Positions 35,791 through 45,386 are shown, numbered from the stretch's first letter. The stretch is DNA of 58,114 nucleotides from Deltaproteobacteria bacterium (GCA_018266075.1 JAFEBB010000049.1:1-58114); one strand, 5' to 3'. Program-made: numbers and translations. The notes: a model not told the origin generated them from the letters alone.

Positions 35791-37407
35791 ATGAGCGCGG
35801 ACCGCCCCGCCGACCTTCGCGGACGCACCCTGCCCTGGACCACCCTCCAGCTCGCTCTGCTGGCGACGCTCATCCTCGCGGGCCTGGTGTTGCGCGCCTG
35901 GCACCTCGGCGCCGAGGGCTTCGCCGACGACGAGATCCACAAGTGGCTCGCCGCCAACCGCTACCTGCACGGCGACTTCGGGGGCGACGACCTCGAGCAC
36001 CCCATGGTGATGAAGGCGCTCATCGCCCTGGCCATCGCGGTGCTGCCGAAGTCGCTCTCGCCCGAGGCGCTCACCCGCGTGCCCAGCGTGCTCGCGGGGA
36101 CGGCGGCCATCTGGGCGGTGGCCCAGCTCGGGCGGCGGCTCTACGGAAACGGCGCGGGCCTGGTGGCGGCGGGGCTCTGCGCGCTCTCGGCCACCTGCGT
36201 GGGCTATGCGCGCATCGCCAAGGAGGACGCGCTCTTCGCCCTCTTCTTCGCGCTCATGTTCTGGAGCCTGGCCGAGGCGCGCGCGGCCGCAGACTCGCAG
36301 GACACGACCCGCCAGCTGCGCTTCGAAAACTGGGGCGCGGTGTTCCTGGGGGCGATGTTCGCGTCGAAGTACTTCGTGTTCGTGCTGCCCATGCTGCCCT
36401 TGCAGTACGCGGTGCTCCGGCAGGACTCGGCGTGGCGGGTGCCCTTTTCACGCTGGGTCAAGCTGAGCTTCCTGGCGCTGGCGGTGATGCTCGCGCTCGA
36501 CTGGGTGCTCTTCATGCCCTCGAGCTGGCACTACATCGTGCACTACGTAGCCGGCGACAAGATCGCCGACCGCGCCAGCAGCGAGAGCTACTTCTTCATG
36601 GGGAGGCTCTGGGACAACCTGGCATTCCACGTTCGCGGGGCGGCGCCGTTCTATTTCCACCTGGTCTTCGCCGCGGTGAAGTTCGCGCCGCCCACCGCGC
36701 TGCTCATGGCCGCGGGCATCGCGCTCGGGCTCTGGCGTCGGGCCGCGGCCGACAAGCTGGTGCTGGCGTGGATCGCGTTCATGCTCTTCGTGTTCCTGGT
36801 CGCCGGGGCGAAGTACGGGCGCTACTTCTTCTGCATGATGCCGGCGTTCCTGGCCCTGGCCGGGAGCGCGGCGACGTGGCTCGTGCAGCGGCTCCAGGAG
36901 AAGCAGCAGCAGGCGGCCCTGGCCGCGCTCGCGGGCGTGGCCTTCGCCACCGAGGCGTTCGCCGCGGTGACCCATGAGCCGCACCCGCGCCTCTACGTGA
37001 GCGCGCTCGGCGGCGGCGACACCAACGTGGACTGGTTCTTTCCCCACTGCGACTACTTCGACGCTGGCGTGCGCGAGGCGGTAGCCCAGATCGCCGCGCG
37101 CTCGGAGCCCGGTGCCGAGGTGGCCACCGAGACGGACTGGGTGGTGCGCTACTACGCCGACCAGGCGCGGCGCACCGACCTGGTCGACACCGCCATCTTG
37201 CCCAACACCGGCTGCCTGCATGGACGGACCTGCTACGTGATCGTCCAGAGCGGGCGGCACTACTGGCACAACGAGGCCGCGCTGGATTTCCTGGCGAAGC
37301 AGAAGCCGTGGACCACCGTCGACGTGGCCGGACGGCAGGCCGTCGCCGTGTATCGGCTGGAGCCAGGCGCGCCGCTCTTTCCGCCCGCGACCGCTGCTTC
37401 GAAGTAG
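35791..37407 (+). CDS. GT-C family glycosyltransferase (ArnT/PMT-like)
   Basis: 538 residues with about ten membrane spans. After the first span comes GFADDEIHKWL, an Asp-Asp/Glu motif at the first periplasmic loop as in the PMT/ArnT superfamily, which use polyprenyl-phosphate sugars. The C-terminal domain (about 380-538) is soluble and periplasmic. It probably transfers a sugar from an undecaprenyl carrier to lipid, glycan or protein. The GT2 gene at 40144-41190 could provide that carrier-linked sugar. Acceptor unknown. Confidence 0.82.
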   Translation: MSADRPADLRGRTLPWTTLQLALLATLILAGLVLRAWHLGAEGFADDEIHKWLAANRYLHGDFGGDDLEHPMVMKALIALAIAVLPKSLSPEALTRVPSVLAGTAAIWAVAQLGRRLYGNGAGLVAAGLCALSATCVGYARIAKEDALFALFFALMFWSLAEARAAADSQDTTRQLRFENWGAVFLGAMFASKYFVFVLPMLPLQYAVLRQDSAWRVPFSRWVKLSFLALAVMLALDWVLFMPSSWHYIVHYVAGDKIADRASSESYFFMGRLWDNLAFHVRGAAPFYFHLVFAAVKFAPPTALLMAAGIALGLWRRAAADKLVLAWIAFMLFVFLVAGAKYGRYFFCMMPAFLALAGSAATWLVQRLQEKQQQAALAALAGVAFATEAFAAVTHEPHPRLYVSALGGGDTNVDWFFPHCDYFDAGVREAVAQIAARSEPGAEVATETDWVVRYYADQARRTDLVDTAILPNTGCLHGRTCYVIVQSGRHYWHNEAALDFLAKQKPWTTVDVAGRQAVAVYRLEPGAPLFPPATAASK

Positions 37408-37432
37408 ATTGCCCGCGAGCTCGGGAGCGCGC

Positions 37433-38191
37433 ATGCACGTGGTGGTGACGGGAGCGTCGTCGGGGATCGGCGAGGCCATCGCCCGCGAGTGGGCCGCGGC
37501 CGGCGCGAACCTCACCCTGGTGGCCCGTCGCCGCGAGCTCCTCGACAAGCTCGCGGGTTCACTCTCCGTGAAGTGCAACGTCGTCGAGCTGGATCTCTCG
37601 GATCCGGTGCGGGCCACGTCGTTCCTCGAGGGCGCGGAGCAGGCGCTCGGGCCGATCGACGTCTTGGTCAACAACGCGGGCGTGCAGTACATCGCGCCGA
37701 CGGTGGAGACCGACATCGATCGCGCCGAGGCCTCGCTGCGGCTGAACCTGCTCACCCCGCTGCGGCTCACCCGCGCGGTGCTGCCGGGGATGCTGGCGCG
37801 CAAGAGCGGCTGCATCGTCGACGTCTCCTCGATGGCCGGGATCGCGCCCACGCCGGGGATGACCTGGTACAACGCCGGCAAGGGCGGGCTGGGCGCGGCG
37901 AGCGAGGCGTTGCGCGGCGAGCTGCGCGGCAGCGGCGTGCACGTGGTGACCGTGTATCCCGGCCCGGTGCACTCGGCGCTCGCCGACGCGGGCATCGTGG
38001 CCTACGGCGGCGGGCTGGCGGCGCAGATCCCCATCGGCAAGCCCGAGGTGCTCGCGCGCAAGATCCGCCTCGCCACCGAGCGCAAGCGATCGCGCATCAT
38101 CTATCCCGGCTTCTACGCGTTGACGCGCTGGTTCCCGAACATCACGCGCTGGTTCCTGGATACGTTCACGCCCAAGCCGAAGTCCAATTAA
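37433..38191 (+). CDS. Short-chain dehydrogenase/reductase
   Basis: A 252-residue SDR: VVTGASSGIGEAIA, VLVNNAGVQY, catalytic Ser in VDVSSMAGI and Tyr/Lys in WYNAGKGGL, then VYPGPVHSAL. The C-terminus has an amphipathic/hydrophobic tail (YPGFYALTRWFPNITRWFLD), suggesting membrane association and a lipid or polyprenyl substrate. Follows the GT-C gene by 25 bp. Confidence 0.88.
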   Translation: MHVVVTGASSGIGEAIAREWAAAGANLTLVARRRELLDKLAGSLSVKCNVVELDLSDPVRATSFLEGAEQALGPIDVLVNNAGVQYIAPTVETDIDRAEASLRLNLLTPLRLTRAVLPGMLARKSGCIVDVSSMAGIAPTPGMTWYNAGKGGLGAASEALRGELRGSGVHVVTVYPGPVHSALADAGIVAYGGGLAAQIPIGKPEVLARKIRLATERKRSRIIYPGFYALTRWFPNITRWFLDTFTPKPKSN

Positions 38192-38199
38192 CCTTTCGG

Positions 38200-40140
38200 T
38201 TACGTCGTCCCCCACTTGCGCTGCCACAGCAGGAACATGGCCATCGTCCAGAGCGGCTTGCGCAGATCCGCCTCACCGCGCAGGTGCCGCTCGAGCAGCG
38301 CGCGCGCGGGCCCGGGCGCGAACACGCCGCTCGACGCGAGCGAGCCCTCGCTGAACAAGTCCTCGTAGAGCGGCCGCAGCGGCCCGCGGATCCACTGCGC
38401 CACCGGGATGCCGAAGCCCTTCTTCGGCCGCGCGAGGATCTCCGCCGGCACGAGCTCGGTCAGCGCGCGCTTGAGCACCACCTTCGTCCGCGTGAGGGTG
38501 AGCTTGGTCTGCCAGGGCAGCCGCGCGGCGTACTCCACCACGTGCGTATCGAGGAACGGCGCGCGCACCTCGAGGCTCGCCGCCATCGACGCGCGATCGG
38601 CCTTCACCAGGATGTCGTCGGCCAGGTAGCGCCCCAGGTAGAAGCGCAGCGCCTCGTCCACGCTCCCGCTCTCGACGCCCAGCGCCTCCGCCCGCGCGGC
38701 CTCCGCGAGCGGCTCGCGGTAAACGACGTCGGGCTCCGCCAGCGCGGCCAGCTCGGGCGCGAGGACCTCGCGCAGCTCGCTCGGGGCGAGCGCGCCGATC
38801 CACGCCTGGTGACGCAGCGTGGGCTCCACCGAGAGCCCGCGGAAGAGCCGCTTGAGCCGGAAGTCGAGGCTCATGTTGCGCGCGCTCGCGGGCAGCTTGC
38901 CCACCGCGCGCTCCATCGCCGCCAGCGCCGCGTGGGGCAAGCGCGCCATCAACGCGGCCGGTCGGTGCGCAAGGAACGGATCGTAGCCGGCAAAGAGCTC
39001 GTCGCCGCCGTCGCCCGCGAGCGCCACCGTCACGTGCTTGCGCACGAAGCGCGAGAGCAGCAGCGTGGGCAAGAAGCTCGGATCCGCGAACGGCTCGTCG
39101 AGCGAGGCCACCGCGTCGGGGAGCAGGTCCAGACACGCCTTCCCCGAGAGCCGCTCGCAGTGGTGCTGCGTGCCCAGCCGATCCGCCGCGAGCTGCGCGA
39201 AGGCGCTCTCGTCGAAGCTCGCTTCCGAAAAGCCGATGGAGAACGTCGAGAGCGGGCGCTTGTGCTTCACGGCGAGCGCCGTGATCGCCGTCGAGTCCAC
39301 GCCGCCCGAGAGGAACACGCCCACCGGCACGTCCGCGACGAGTCGACGCGCCACGGCCTGGTCGAGCAAGCGCAGGAGCTCGCCCGCGGCCTCGTCCACG
39401 CTCAGGCTCGCCAGCGATGCGTCCGGCGCCGGCAGCTCCCAGTAGCGCCGCAGGGAGAAGCCCTTCGCGTCGAGCACGGCCACGCAGCCCGCGGGCAGCT
39501 TGTGGATCCGCGCGTGGATGGAGCGCGGCGCGGGCACGTACTCCGCCGCGAGGTACTGCACGAGCGCCGTCCGATCCAGCTCGAGCGGCACACCGCCATG
39601 CGCACGCAGCGCCTTCAGCTCCGAGCCGAAGACGATGCGATTCGCCTCGAGTGACGCGCCCTCGCGCAACTCGCCGGCTTGAAACGCGCCGCCGCTCGCG
39701 AGCGCGTAGGAGAGCGGCTTCTTGCCCAGCCGATCGCGCGCCAGCACCAGCTTCCGCTTCGGCGCGTCCCAGATGGCGAGCGCGAACATCCCGTGCACGC
39801 GCTCCACGAACTGCTCGCCCCACTCCAGGTACGCGCGCAGGACCACTTCCGTGTCCGAGCGGCTGGTGAACGCGTGCCCCTTGGCGCGCAAGGTCTCGCG
39901 CAGCTCGGCGAACTCGTAGGCCTCGCCGTTGAAGGCGATGGTCACGCCGTCGCGGGTGAGCGGCTGCGCGCCGCCCTCGAGGTCGAGGATCGAGAGCCGC
40001 CGGTGCCCGAGCGCCACTTCACCCGAAGTGAAGATCCCCTCGGCGTCCGGCCCGCGGTGCACCAGCGCGGCCGTCATGCGCCGCACCGCGCCCGCGTCCG
40101 GCGCGCCCTTCAACCAGACCTCACCGGCGATGCCGCACAT
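38200..40140 (-). CDS. asnB: Asparagine synthetase (glutamine-hydrolysing) family
   Basis: 646 residues. Glutaminase half begins MCGIAGEVWL (Cys2 nucleophile) with HRGPDAEG and FNGEAYEF; synthetase half has the PP-loop FLSGGVDSTA and AGDGGDELFAGYD. It converts Asp and Gln to Asn and Glu, or acts as an amidotransferase on a glycan or lipid group as some paralogues do. It lies 3 bp downstream of the GT2 gene, in one operon, so a role in surface glycan modification is plausible. The free-Asn role cannot be excluded. Confidence 0.9.
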   Translation of the reverse strand: MCGIAGEVWLKGAPDAGAVRRMTAALVHRGPDAEGIFTSGEVALGHRRLSILDLEGGAQPLTRDGVTIAFNGEAYEFAELRETLRAKGHAFTSRSDTEVVLRAYLEWGEQFVERVHGMFALAIWDAPKRKLVLARDRLGKKPLSYALASGGAFQAGELREGASLEANRIVFGSELKALRAHGGVPLELDRTALVQYLAAEYVPAPRSIHARIHKLPAGCVAVLDAKGFSLRRYWELPAPDASLASLSVDEAAGELLRLLDQAVARRLVADVPVGVFLSGGVDSTAITALAVKHKRPLSTFSIGFSEASFDESAFAQLAADRLGTQHHCERLSGKACLDLLPDAVASLDEPFADPSFLPTLLLSRFVRKHVTVALAGDGGDELFAGYDPFLAHRPAALMARLPHAALAAMERAVGKLPASARNMSLDFRLKRLFRGLSVEPTLRHQAWIGALAPSELREVLAPELAALAEPDVVYREPLAEAARAEALGVESGSVDEALRFYLGRYLADDILVKADRASMAASLEVRAPFLDTHVVEYAARLPWQTKLTLTRTKVVLKRALTELVPAEILARPKKGFGIPVAQWIRGPLRPLYEDLFSEGSLASSGVFAPGPARALLERHLRGEADLRKPLWTMAMFLLWQRKWGTT

Positions 40141-40143
40141 CGG

Positions 40144-41190
40144 CTAGCCCTGCGGGCGCAGCACCTCGGGCGGGTTCACCTGCTCGGCCACGAGGTACGG
40201 CCGCTTGCCCTGCGACTCGTAGTACGTGCGCACCATGAGCTCCGCGAGCAGGCCCATGAGCACGCTGGTCATGCCCGCGAGCATGAACATCACGCCCAAC
40301 AGCGGCAGCGGCGTGGCGACGAAGTCACGCGTCCCGGTGAGCTTGAGGCCCACCGCGCCGAAGAACGCCAGGAACGAGAGCAGCAGCGAGACCAGCCCGA
40401 AGCCGCCGAAGACGTAGATCGGCTTGGTGGTGAAGCTCGCCAGGAACTTCACCACCAGCAGGTCGAGCACGACCTTGCCGGTGCGGCCCAGGCCGTACTT
40501 CGACACGCCTGCGCGCCGCGCGCGGTGGTTCACCACCTGCTCGGTCACCCGCGCGCCCTGCCAGCTCGCGTAGATGGGGATGAAGCGGTGCATCTCGCCG
40601 TAGAGCTTCACGTCGGCGAGCACGTCGCGGCGGTAGGCCTTGAGCGAGCAGCCGTAGTCGTGCAGCCGCACGCCCGAGATGCGCGAGATGAGCTTGTTGG
40701 CGATCTGCGAGGGCAGCTTGCGGCCGAACTCCTTGTCCTGGCGGTTCTTGCGCCAGCCCGAGACCACGTCGAACTTGGTGCTGTCGTCGCCGTTGCCCTC
40801 GAGCGTGGCCAGCAGCCGCGGGATGTCGGCGGGGTCGTTCTGGAGATCGCCGTCCATGGGCACGATCACCGCGCCGCGCGAGGCCTCGATGCCCGCGCTC
40901 ATGGCCGCCGTCTGACCGAAGTTGCGGCGGAAGCGGATCACGCGCAGCCGCGGCTCGTGGGTGGCGAAGGCGGTGAGCTCGGCGAAGGTGCGGTCGCGGC
41001 TCCCGTCGTCGACGCAGATCACCTCGCTCGCCTTTCCCGCCATCCCGTCGAGGACGTCGAAGAGCTCCTGCAACAGCGGCCGGACATTCTCCGCTTCGTT
41101 GAACAGCGGGATCACCACCGACAGGTCCGGTGCCGGCAGCGTGGGCACCAGGGCCGGAAGGGAACGCAGGTCTCGAACGAGCTCGGGCAT
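40144..41190 (-). CDS. Polyprenyl-phosphate glycosyltransferase (GT2, ArnC/GtrB-like)
   Basis: 348 residues. GT-A domain with SVVIPLFNEAENV, CVDDGSRDRT and metal-binding MDGDLQNDP, plus GYGCSLKAYRR-like HDYGCSLKAYRRDV; two membrane spans at the C-terminus (about 245-310). Members move a sugar from a nucleotide donor to undecaprenyl phosphate at the cytosolic face. The partner is probably the GT-C enzyme 3 kb away. First gene before asnB. The upstream frame is open to 41265, but the family begins near ATG 41190. Confidence 0.88.
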   Translation of the reverse strand: MPELVRDLRSLPALVPTLPAPDLSVVIPLFNEAENVRPLLQELFDVLDGMAGKASEVICVDDGSRDRTFAELTAFATHEPRLRVIRFRRNFGQTAAMSAGIEASRGAVIVPMDGDLQNDPADIPRLLATLEGNGDDSTKFDVVSGWRKNRQDKEFGRKLPSQIANKLISRISGVRLHDYGCSLKAYRRDVLADVKLYGEMHRFIPIYASWQGARVTEQVVNHRARRAGVSKYGLGRTGKVVLDLLVVKFLASFTTKPIYVFGGFGLVSLLLSFLAFFGAVGLKLTGTRDFVATPLPLLGVMFMLAGMTSVLMGLLAELMVRTYYESQGKRPYLVAEQVNPPEVLRPQG

Positions 41191-41339
41191 GGCGGGCGAA
41201 TGGGTAACGGGCAAGGGATAGCCTCTCAACACAAGGCGCACGTCGCCGTGAAGAAGTGTGTGCAAGTTCGAGACCGCGTCGGCTTACCACTTCCTGGTGC
41301 GAGATTGCGGCAACTTGGGCACGGGTTGTCGAGTCGGCG

Positions 41340-43856
41340 TCAGCCGTTCTCAACAGGCGGCGGTGAAGGCTGGGCAGGGTTCGACAGGAGCGCCAGCGCG
41401 GGCAGGAGCACCAGCGCAGCAACGATGGAGGTGACCTCGCCCACCAGCGCGTACCAGCCGAACGACTGAAGCGCGCGGTTCAAGGCGATGATCAGCGAGC
41501 CGTAGCCGATCATCGAGGTCCACGAGCACAGCGCCACCGCCGGGCCCACCTCGGCCAGGGCAGCGAGCACGTCGCCGCCGCGCTCGCCCACGCGGACCAC
41601 GACGTTGGCGCCATAGTCGACTGCAATTCCGAACGTGATGGGAAAGACGATGAAGTTGAAGAAGTTGATCTTGAGGTGCAGCAGCGCGGCTGCGCCGCCC
41701 ATCAAGATCACCCCGGCGATGAGCGCGCCCAGCACCTCGGCGCTCTGGCGCACGCGGCGCAGGAACAGCGCCACCAGCACGCACACGCCCAGCAGCGAGC
41801 CCACCGTGGTCACCGGGCCTTCGACCTCGATGTTGTGAAGCAGGTCGGCGAAGACCACGTTCTCGCCGGTGGCATCCCAGCTCTGGTTGCCCACGGGCAC
41901 GCTGCGCACCGCGTCCACGAAGGCCTGGAGATTCGGGCCCAGCTCCAGCTTGGCGTCGGGCTTGGCGGTGGCCACAGCCAGGCGACCCAACGTGCCGTCC
42001 TTCTCCCGGAAGCGATCGACCAGCGTCGGCGGCGCTTGGGTCACGTCGACCAGCGTCTGCGCGCCCAGGTCGGCCTTGATGTCGCGCAGCTTCTGCGCCT
42101 GATCTTTGGGAAGCGCATCGAGCACGGCGTCGGAGATGCGGTCGTGCAGCTTCTTCGCGATGGCGAGCTTCGCGGGCTGGTTGGAGGGCACCACGCTGGA
42201 GAGCGTGTCGCAGCCGTCGACCACCGGTGCGAACCGCGGATCGCCCATCCGTCCGCGCACCACCGCACAGAACGCATCGGCCTCCGCGACGCTCGGGAGC
42301 AGCGCGATGGCGCCGGCGCTGGAGCGACCCATGGCCTGGTTGGCGCGGAGGTTGTCGCGCTTGAGGGTCGCGACCTCGGCGCCCTTGAGCTCGTTGGTGA
42401 GGTTCTCGAGGTTGCGCTCGATGGCGGTGGGCGCCTGGCGCACGAACACGACGATCGACACCACCAGCGCCACCCCAAATCCGAACACCAGCGCGCCGGG
42501 CTTGGCGAAGACAGCCTTGAGCCACGCGGGCGCGGGCCGAACCGGCGAAGGCGGCGCGGCGGCGGCCTTCATGGGCAGGATCTTCTCCCACACGGCGAGC
42601 ATCGCGGGCAGCAGCGCGAAGGTGAACAGCCAGCAGAGCAGCATGCCCACGCCGCCGATGAAGCCGAAGTGCCGGAAGCCGCGGTTGGCCGCGAGGATGA
42701 GCATCGCGAACGAGACGCTCGACGCCGCCGAGGCGAGCAGCGTCGCGCGCGCCGCCGTCACCGCGCCCTCGATCGCCGCAGGCTCCAGCCCAACGCCCGC
42801 ACGACGCAGCTGGCGCACGCGCGCCAGATAGATGAGCCCGTAGTTGATGCCGTTGCCGACGACGATCGATCCCAGGAACGCGGTCTGCGTGTTGAGGTAG
42901 CCGATCACCAGTCGCGTGATGCCGAACGTCGCGGCCACGGCCATGAGCACGGTGGCGCCGAGCGAGAGCGTGGAGCGCAGATCGCGGAAGAAGAGGAAGA
43001 GCGAGCCCAGCACCAGCGAGAGGCAGAGCAGCGCCGTCGACGCCACGTCGCGCAGGATGGCCTCGTACTCGGCCACGAAGAGCGGGAACGTGCCGCCGAA
43101 GCCCACGCGCAGGTGCGCTTCGTCGAGCTCCTTCTGGTGCGAGTCGACCACCGCGTGCATGCGCGCGAGCAGCGCCTTGGCCTCGTCGACGCCGAGCGCC
43201 GTCCCCGCGGGCCGCACCACCAATGTCAGCGACGTCTTGTCCGGGTGAACGAGGAAGCCGTCGTCGTAGCGCGCGAAGCGCTCGGCCACGCGCTGGCGCG
43301 GCGTCGGGCCATTGGGATCCAGCGTCGCGGCGCCGCCATCGGGCGACTCGAAGGTGAGCGGCCCCGCGTCGACGGCTTCCCCATCGAGCCCGAGATCGAG
43401 CTCGACCGCTTTGTGCTTGCGCGCCGCGATGGCGTGGTCGAGGGCGTCGTAGGCCTGCTGGAGCTGGTCGGTCGAGAGAAAGAGCGGCCAGTGGTTGGCG
43501 AAGTAGTCCTCGGTGGGCTTCACGTTCCACTCGACGGAGCGAATCGTGTCCGGCCCGAGCGCGAGCAGCTCCTTCGCGAGCGTGGGAGCGAGCGCCTTGG
43601 CGCCTGCGAGCCCCTGCGGTCCATCCTTCGCTTCCACGGAGAGCAGCACGGTGCCGTCGCCGCCCACGCGCCGCACGAGCTCCTTCACGTTGCGCACGCT
43701 GGGGACATCGCTCGGCAAGAGCTCCTCGAACGAGCTCCGCACCTCGAGTCCCGAGGCCAGCCACACGGACCCGCCGGTGATGGCGAACGCGATCGCGAGG
43801 ACGAGCCACGGCTGCCGCAGGCCGGCGCGCGTGAGGCGGGTGATGAGCGCGTTCAC
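41340..43856 (-). CDS. MMPL/RND-superfamily exporter
   Basis: 838 residues in two similar halves, each with one leading span, a large periplasmic loop and about five spans. The second half keeps the energy-coupling motif FGIAVDYGANVVVRV; the first half has VVGNGINYGLIYLARV with Asn where Asp is usual. The HpnN-like group of this family moves hopanoids or other lipids to the outer membrane. Substrate here is not known. Start is uncertain: GTG 43856 at the family N-terminus, or TTG 43892. Confidence 0.85.
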   Translation of the reverse strand: MNALITRLTRAGLRQPWLVLAIAFAITGGSVWLASGLEVRSSFEELLPSDVPSVRNVKELVRRVGGDGTVLLSVEAKDGPQGLAGAKALAPTLAKELLALGPDTIRSVEWNVKPTEDYFANHWPLFLSTDQLQQAYDALDHAIAARKHKAVELDLGLDGEAVDAGPLTFESPDGGAATLDPNGPTPRQRVAERFARYDDGFLVHPDKTSLTLVVRPAGTALGVDEAKALLARMHAVVDSHQKELDEAHLRVGFGGTFPLFVAEYEAILRDVASTALLCLSLVLGSLFLFFRDLRSTLSLGATVLMAVAATFGITRLVIGYLNTQTAFLGSIVVGNGINYGLIYLARVRQLRRAGVGLEPAAIEGAVTAARATLLASAASSVSFAMLILAANRGFRHFGFIGGVGMLLCWLFTFALLPAMLAVWEKILPMKAAAAPPSPVRPAPAWLKAVFAKPGALVFGFGVALVVSIVVFVRQAPTAIERNLENLTNELKGAEVATLKRDNLRANQAMGRSSAGAIALLPSVAEADAFCAVVRGRMGDPRFAPVVDGCDTLSSVVPSNQPAKLAIAKKLHDRISDAVLDALPKDQAQKLRDIKADLGAQTLVDVTQAPPTLVDRFREKDGTLGRLAVATAKPDAKLELGPNLQAFVDAVRSVPVGNQSWDATGENVVFADLLHNIEVEGPVTTVGSLLGVCVLVALFLRRVRQSAEVLGALIAGVILMGGAAALLHLKINFFNFIVFPITFGIAVDYGANVVVRVGERGGDVLAALAEVGPAVALCSWTSMIGYGSLIIALNRALQSFGWYALVGEVTSIVAALVLLPALALLSNPAQPSPPPVENG

Positions 43857-43904
43857 GGGGCGGGTTGTAACGAACCCACCAACAATCCCCAACTCATTCG
43901 TGGG

Positions 43905-44432
43905 TCAGGCGCCGCTCGACGTCGAAGGAGGGGCGGCGGCGGGCGCCGCGTCGTCCTCCTCGAAGCCGTAGCTCTCGCCCGGCGCCTTCGCCCAGAAGCG
44001 GATCGCCTTCTGCTCCAGCGCCAGCACCTGCTCGGCCACATTCCGCGGCACCAGCGCGTACGGCCGCTCGTTGCCATTGGGCCGGTCGACGATCGCCAGC
44101 TCGCCCTTCTCCAGCGCGGCCACCTGCTCCGGCGTGAGGTGCATGCGCCGCAGCTCGCGCTTCCGGGTGCGGAAGAAGAAGGTCTGCTCGCCGGTGGTGT
44201 CGATGCCGTGCGCGTCGCAGAGCGCGCGGATCTCCTTCTGACGATTCGCGGCCTCGCGGTTGAGCCGGCGCTCGCGCTCCTTCTCGCTCTCGACGGGCGC
44301 GGCGGGCGGCGGCGGCGCGGCCTTCTTCTCTTTGCGCGCGCGGCGCTCGGCCTCGGCGCGCGCGGCGCTCTGGTCGGCCTGCTCGCGGGAGACCACGCCC
44401 GCCTGGAGGAGTTTGTCGCGGAGGCTCTGCAT
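43905..44432 (-). CDS. DUF2058 (YaiL-like) protein
   Basis: 175 residues: SLRDKLLQAGVVSREQADQS at the start, a basic coiled stretch, LNREAANRQKEIRALCDAHG and the conserved PYALVPRNVAEQVL region. This is the DUF2058 pattern, a nucleoprotein-like family with no settled function. A Pro/Ala-rich insertion interrupts the helix. ATG 44432 starts the family N-terminus. Confidence 0.8.
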   Translation of the reverse strand: MQSLRDKLLQAGVVSREQADQSAARAEAERRARKEKKAAPPPPAAPVESEKERERRLNREAANRQKEIRALCDAHGIDTTGEQTFFFRTRKRELRRMHLTPEQVAALEKGELAIVDRPNGNERPYALVPRNVAEQVLALEQKAIRFWAKAPGESYGFEEDDAAPAAAPPSTSSGA

Positions 44433-44561
44433 GCGGCCATTTTCGGTAAGCCGCAGGCCGCGGATCAAGCGATCCGAGCGCGCGATGAATGAAACCCGGC
44501 GGACCCCGTCTGAAAGGGCGAGCGCGGCAATCCAGCCGCCCCGAAAAGAGTGAGGTTCATC

Positions 44562-44867
44562 ATGTTCCGCAAGACCCTGTCCGCCCTGGTTGCCGTTGCC
44601 GGTCTCTCCTTCGCTGGCGCCGCGTTCGCCGCGCCCGCGCCCGTCCTGGAGAAGCCTGCTGTGGGCGCCGCCGCCAAGCCCAGTACCAGCAAGACCAAGG
44701 TGAACAAGACCAAGGTGACGAAGGTCACCAAGGCCGAGGGCGTGAAGACCCAGAAGGCGCAGCCCCGCAAGCCGAGCAGCAAGATGGTCCGCACCAACAA
44801 CAAGAAGGTCGTGCGGGCCTCCACGACCACCGCCAAGCCGGCCGCGACCACCCCGGTCGCCAAGTAG
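44562..44867 (+). CDS. Small exported Lys/Thr-rich basic protein
   Basis: 101 residues: signal peptide (MFRKTLSALVAVAGLSFAGA ... FAA), then a mature part dominated by Lys, Thr, Ala and Val (KTKVNKTKVTKVTKAEGVKT). The mature protein is strongly basic and low-complexity and may bind anionic surface polymers or nucleic acid. GAGG precedes ATG 44562 by 7 nt. Its terminator is shared with queF. Confidence 0.62.
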   Translation: MFRKTLSALVAVAGLSFAGAAFAAPAPVLEKPAVGAAAKPSTSKTKVNKTKVTKVTKAEGVKTQKAQPRKPSSKMVRTNNKKVVRASTTTAKPAATTPVAK

Positions 44868-44892
44868 TGCCGCGCCGAGAAGGTGGAACCGA

Positions 44893-44924
44893 GGGCCCCG
44901 CGCGAGCGGGGCCTTCGTGTTTTC
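44893..44924. terminator. Terminator between convergent genes
   Basis: A 10-bp stem (AGGGCCCCGC with GCGGGGCCTT, one G-T), GCGA loop, followed by CGTGTTTT on the plus strand. Confidence 0.8.
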
Positions 44925-45315
44925 AGCGCTCGCCGTGCGTGGCGGTGACGATGGTGCCGATGCCGCCGCGCACGTTGAAGCGGCCCACGACCTCCATCCA
45001 CGCGGGCTGCACCGCGTTCACCAAATCGTCGAGGATGGTGTTGGTGACCTTCTCGTGGAAGGCGCCCTCGTTGCGGTAGCTCCAGAGGTAGAGCTTGAGG
45101 CTCTTGAGCTCCACGCACAGCTTGTTGGGCACGTAGCGGATGGTGAAGTGCGCGAAGTCGGGCTGGCCGGTGAGCGGACAGATGCAGGTGAACTCGGGGC
45201 AGTCGAAGGCGATCTCGTAGCCGCGGCCCGGGCGCGGGTTGGGGAAGGTGTCGAGCTGTTTGCCCGGCGCGGCTTCCTTGGGCTGCAGCTTCGGGGTGAG
45301 CTTGGACTTGGGCAT
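44923..45315 (-). CDS. queF: NADPH-dependent 7-cyano-7-deazaguanine reductase
   Basis: 130 residues, the single-domain (type I) QueF. Active Cys46 in [11 protein letters not shown] with Asp53, and the family signature [20 protein letters not shown]. It reduces preQ0 to preQ1 in queuosine synthesis. No preQ1 riboswitch is apparent upstream. Divergent from pyrD, 71 bp apart. Confidence 0.95.
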   Translation of the reverse strand: MPKSKLTPKLQPKEAAPGKQLDTFPNPRPGRGYEIAFDCPEFTCICPLTGQPDFAHFTIRYVPNKLCVELKSLKLYLWSYRNEGAFHEKVTNTILDDLVNAVQPAWMEVVGRFNVRGGIGTIVTATHGER

Positions 45316-45386
45316 CGGCGCTTCCGTACGCGAGTTCGGCGCGCTGCTATAAACGCCGCCCGCGCCGCCATCAAGGCTCCTCTCAC

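Noticed and set aside
41676-44492. A plus-strand open frame of over 900 codons opposite the MMPL exporter and DUF2058 genes
   Set aside because: Composition is rich in Arg, His and Ala with no family features, and both minus-strand genes show clear family motifs. High GC makes long antisense frames common here.
44923-45386. A preQ1 riboswitch upstream of queF
   Set aside because: The 71-bp region before queF has no recognisable preQ1 aptamer core; queF of this type is often not riboswitch controlled.
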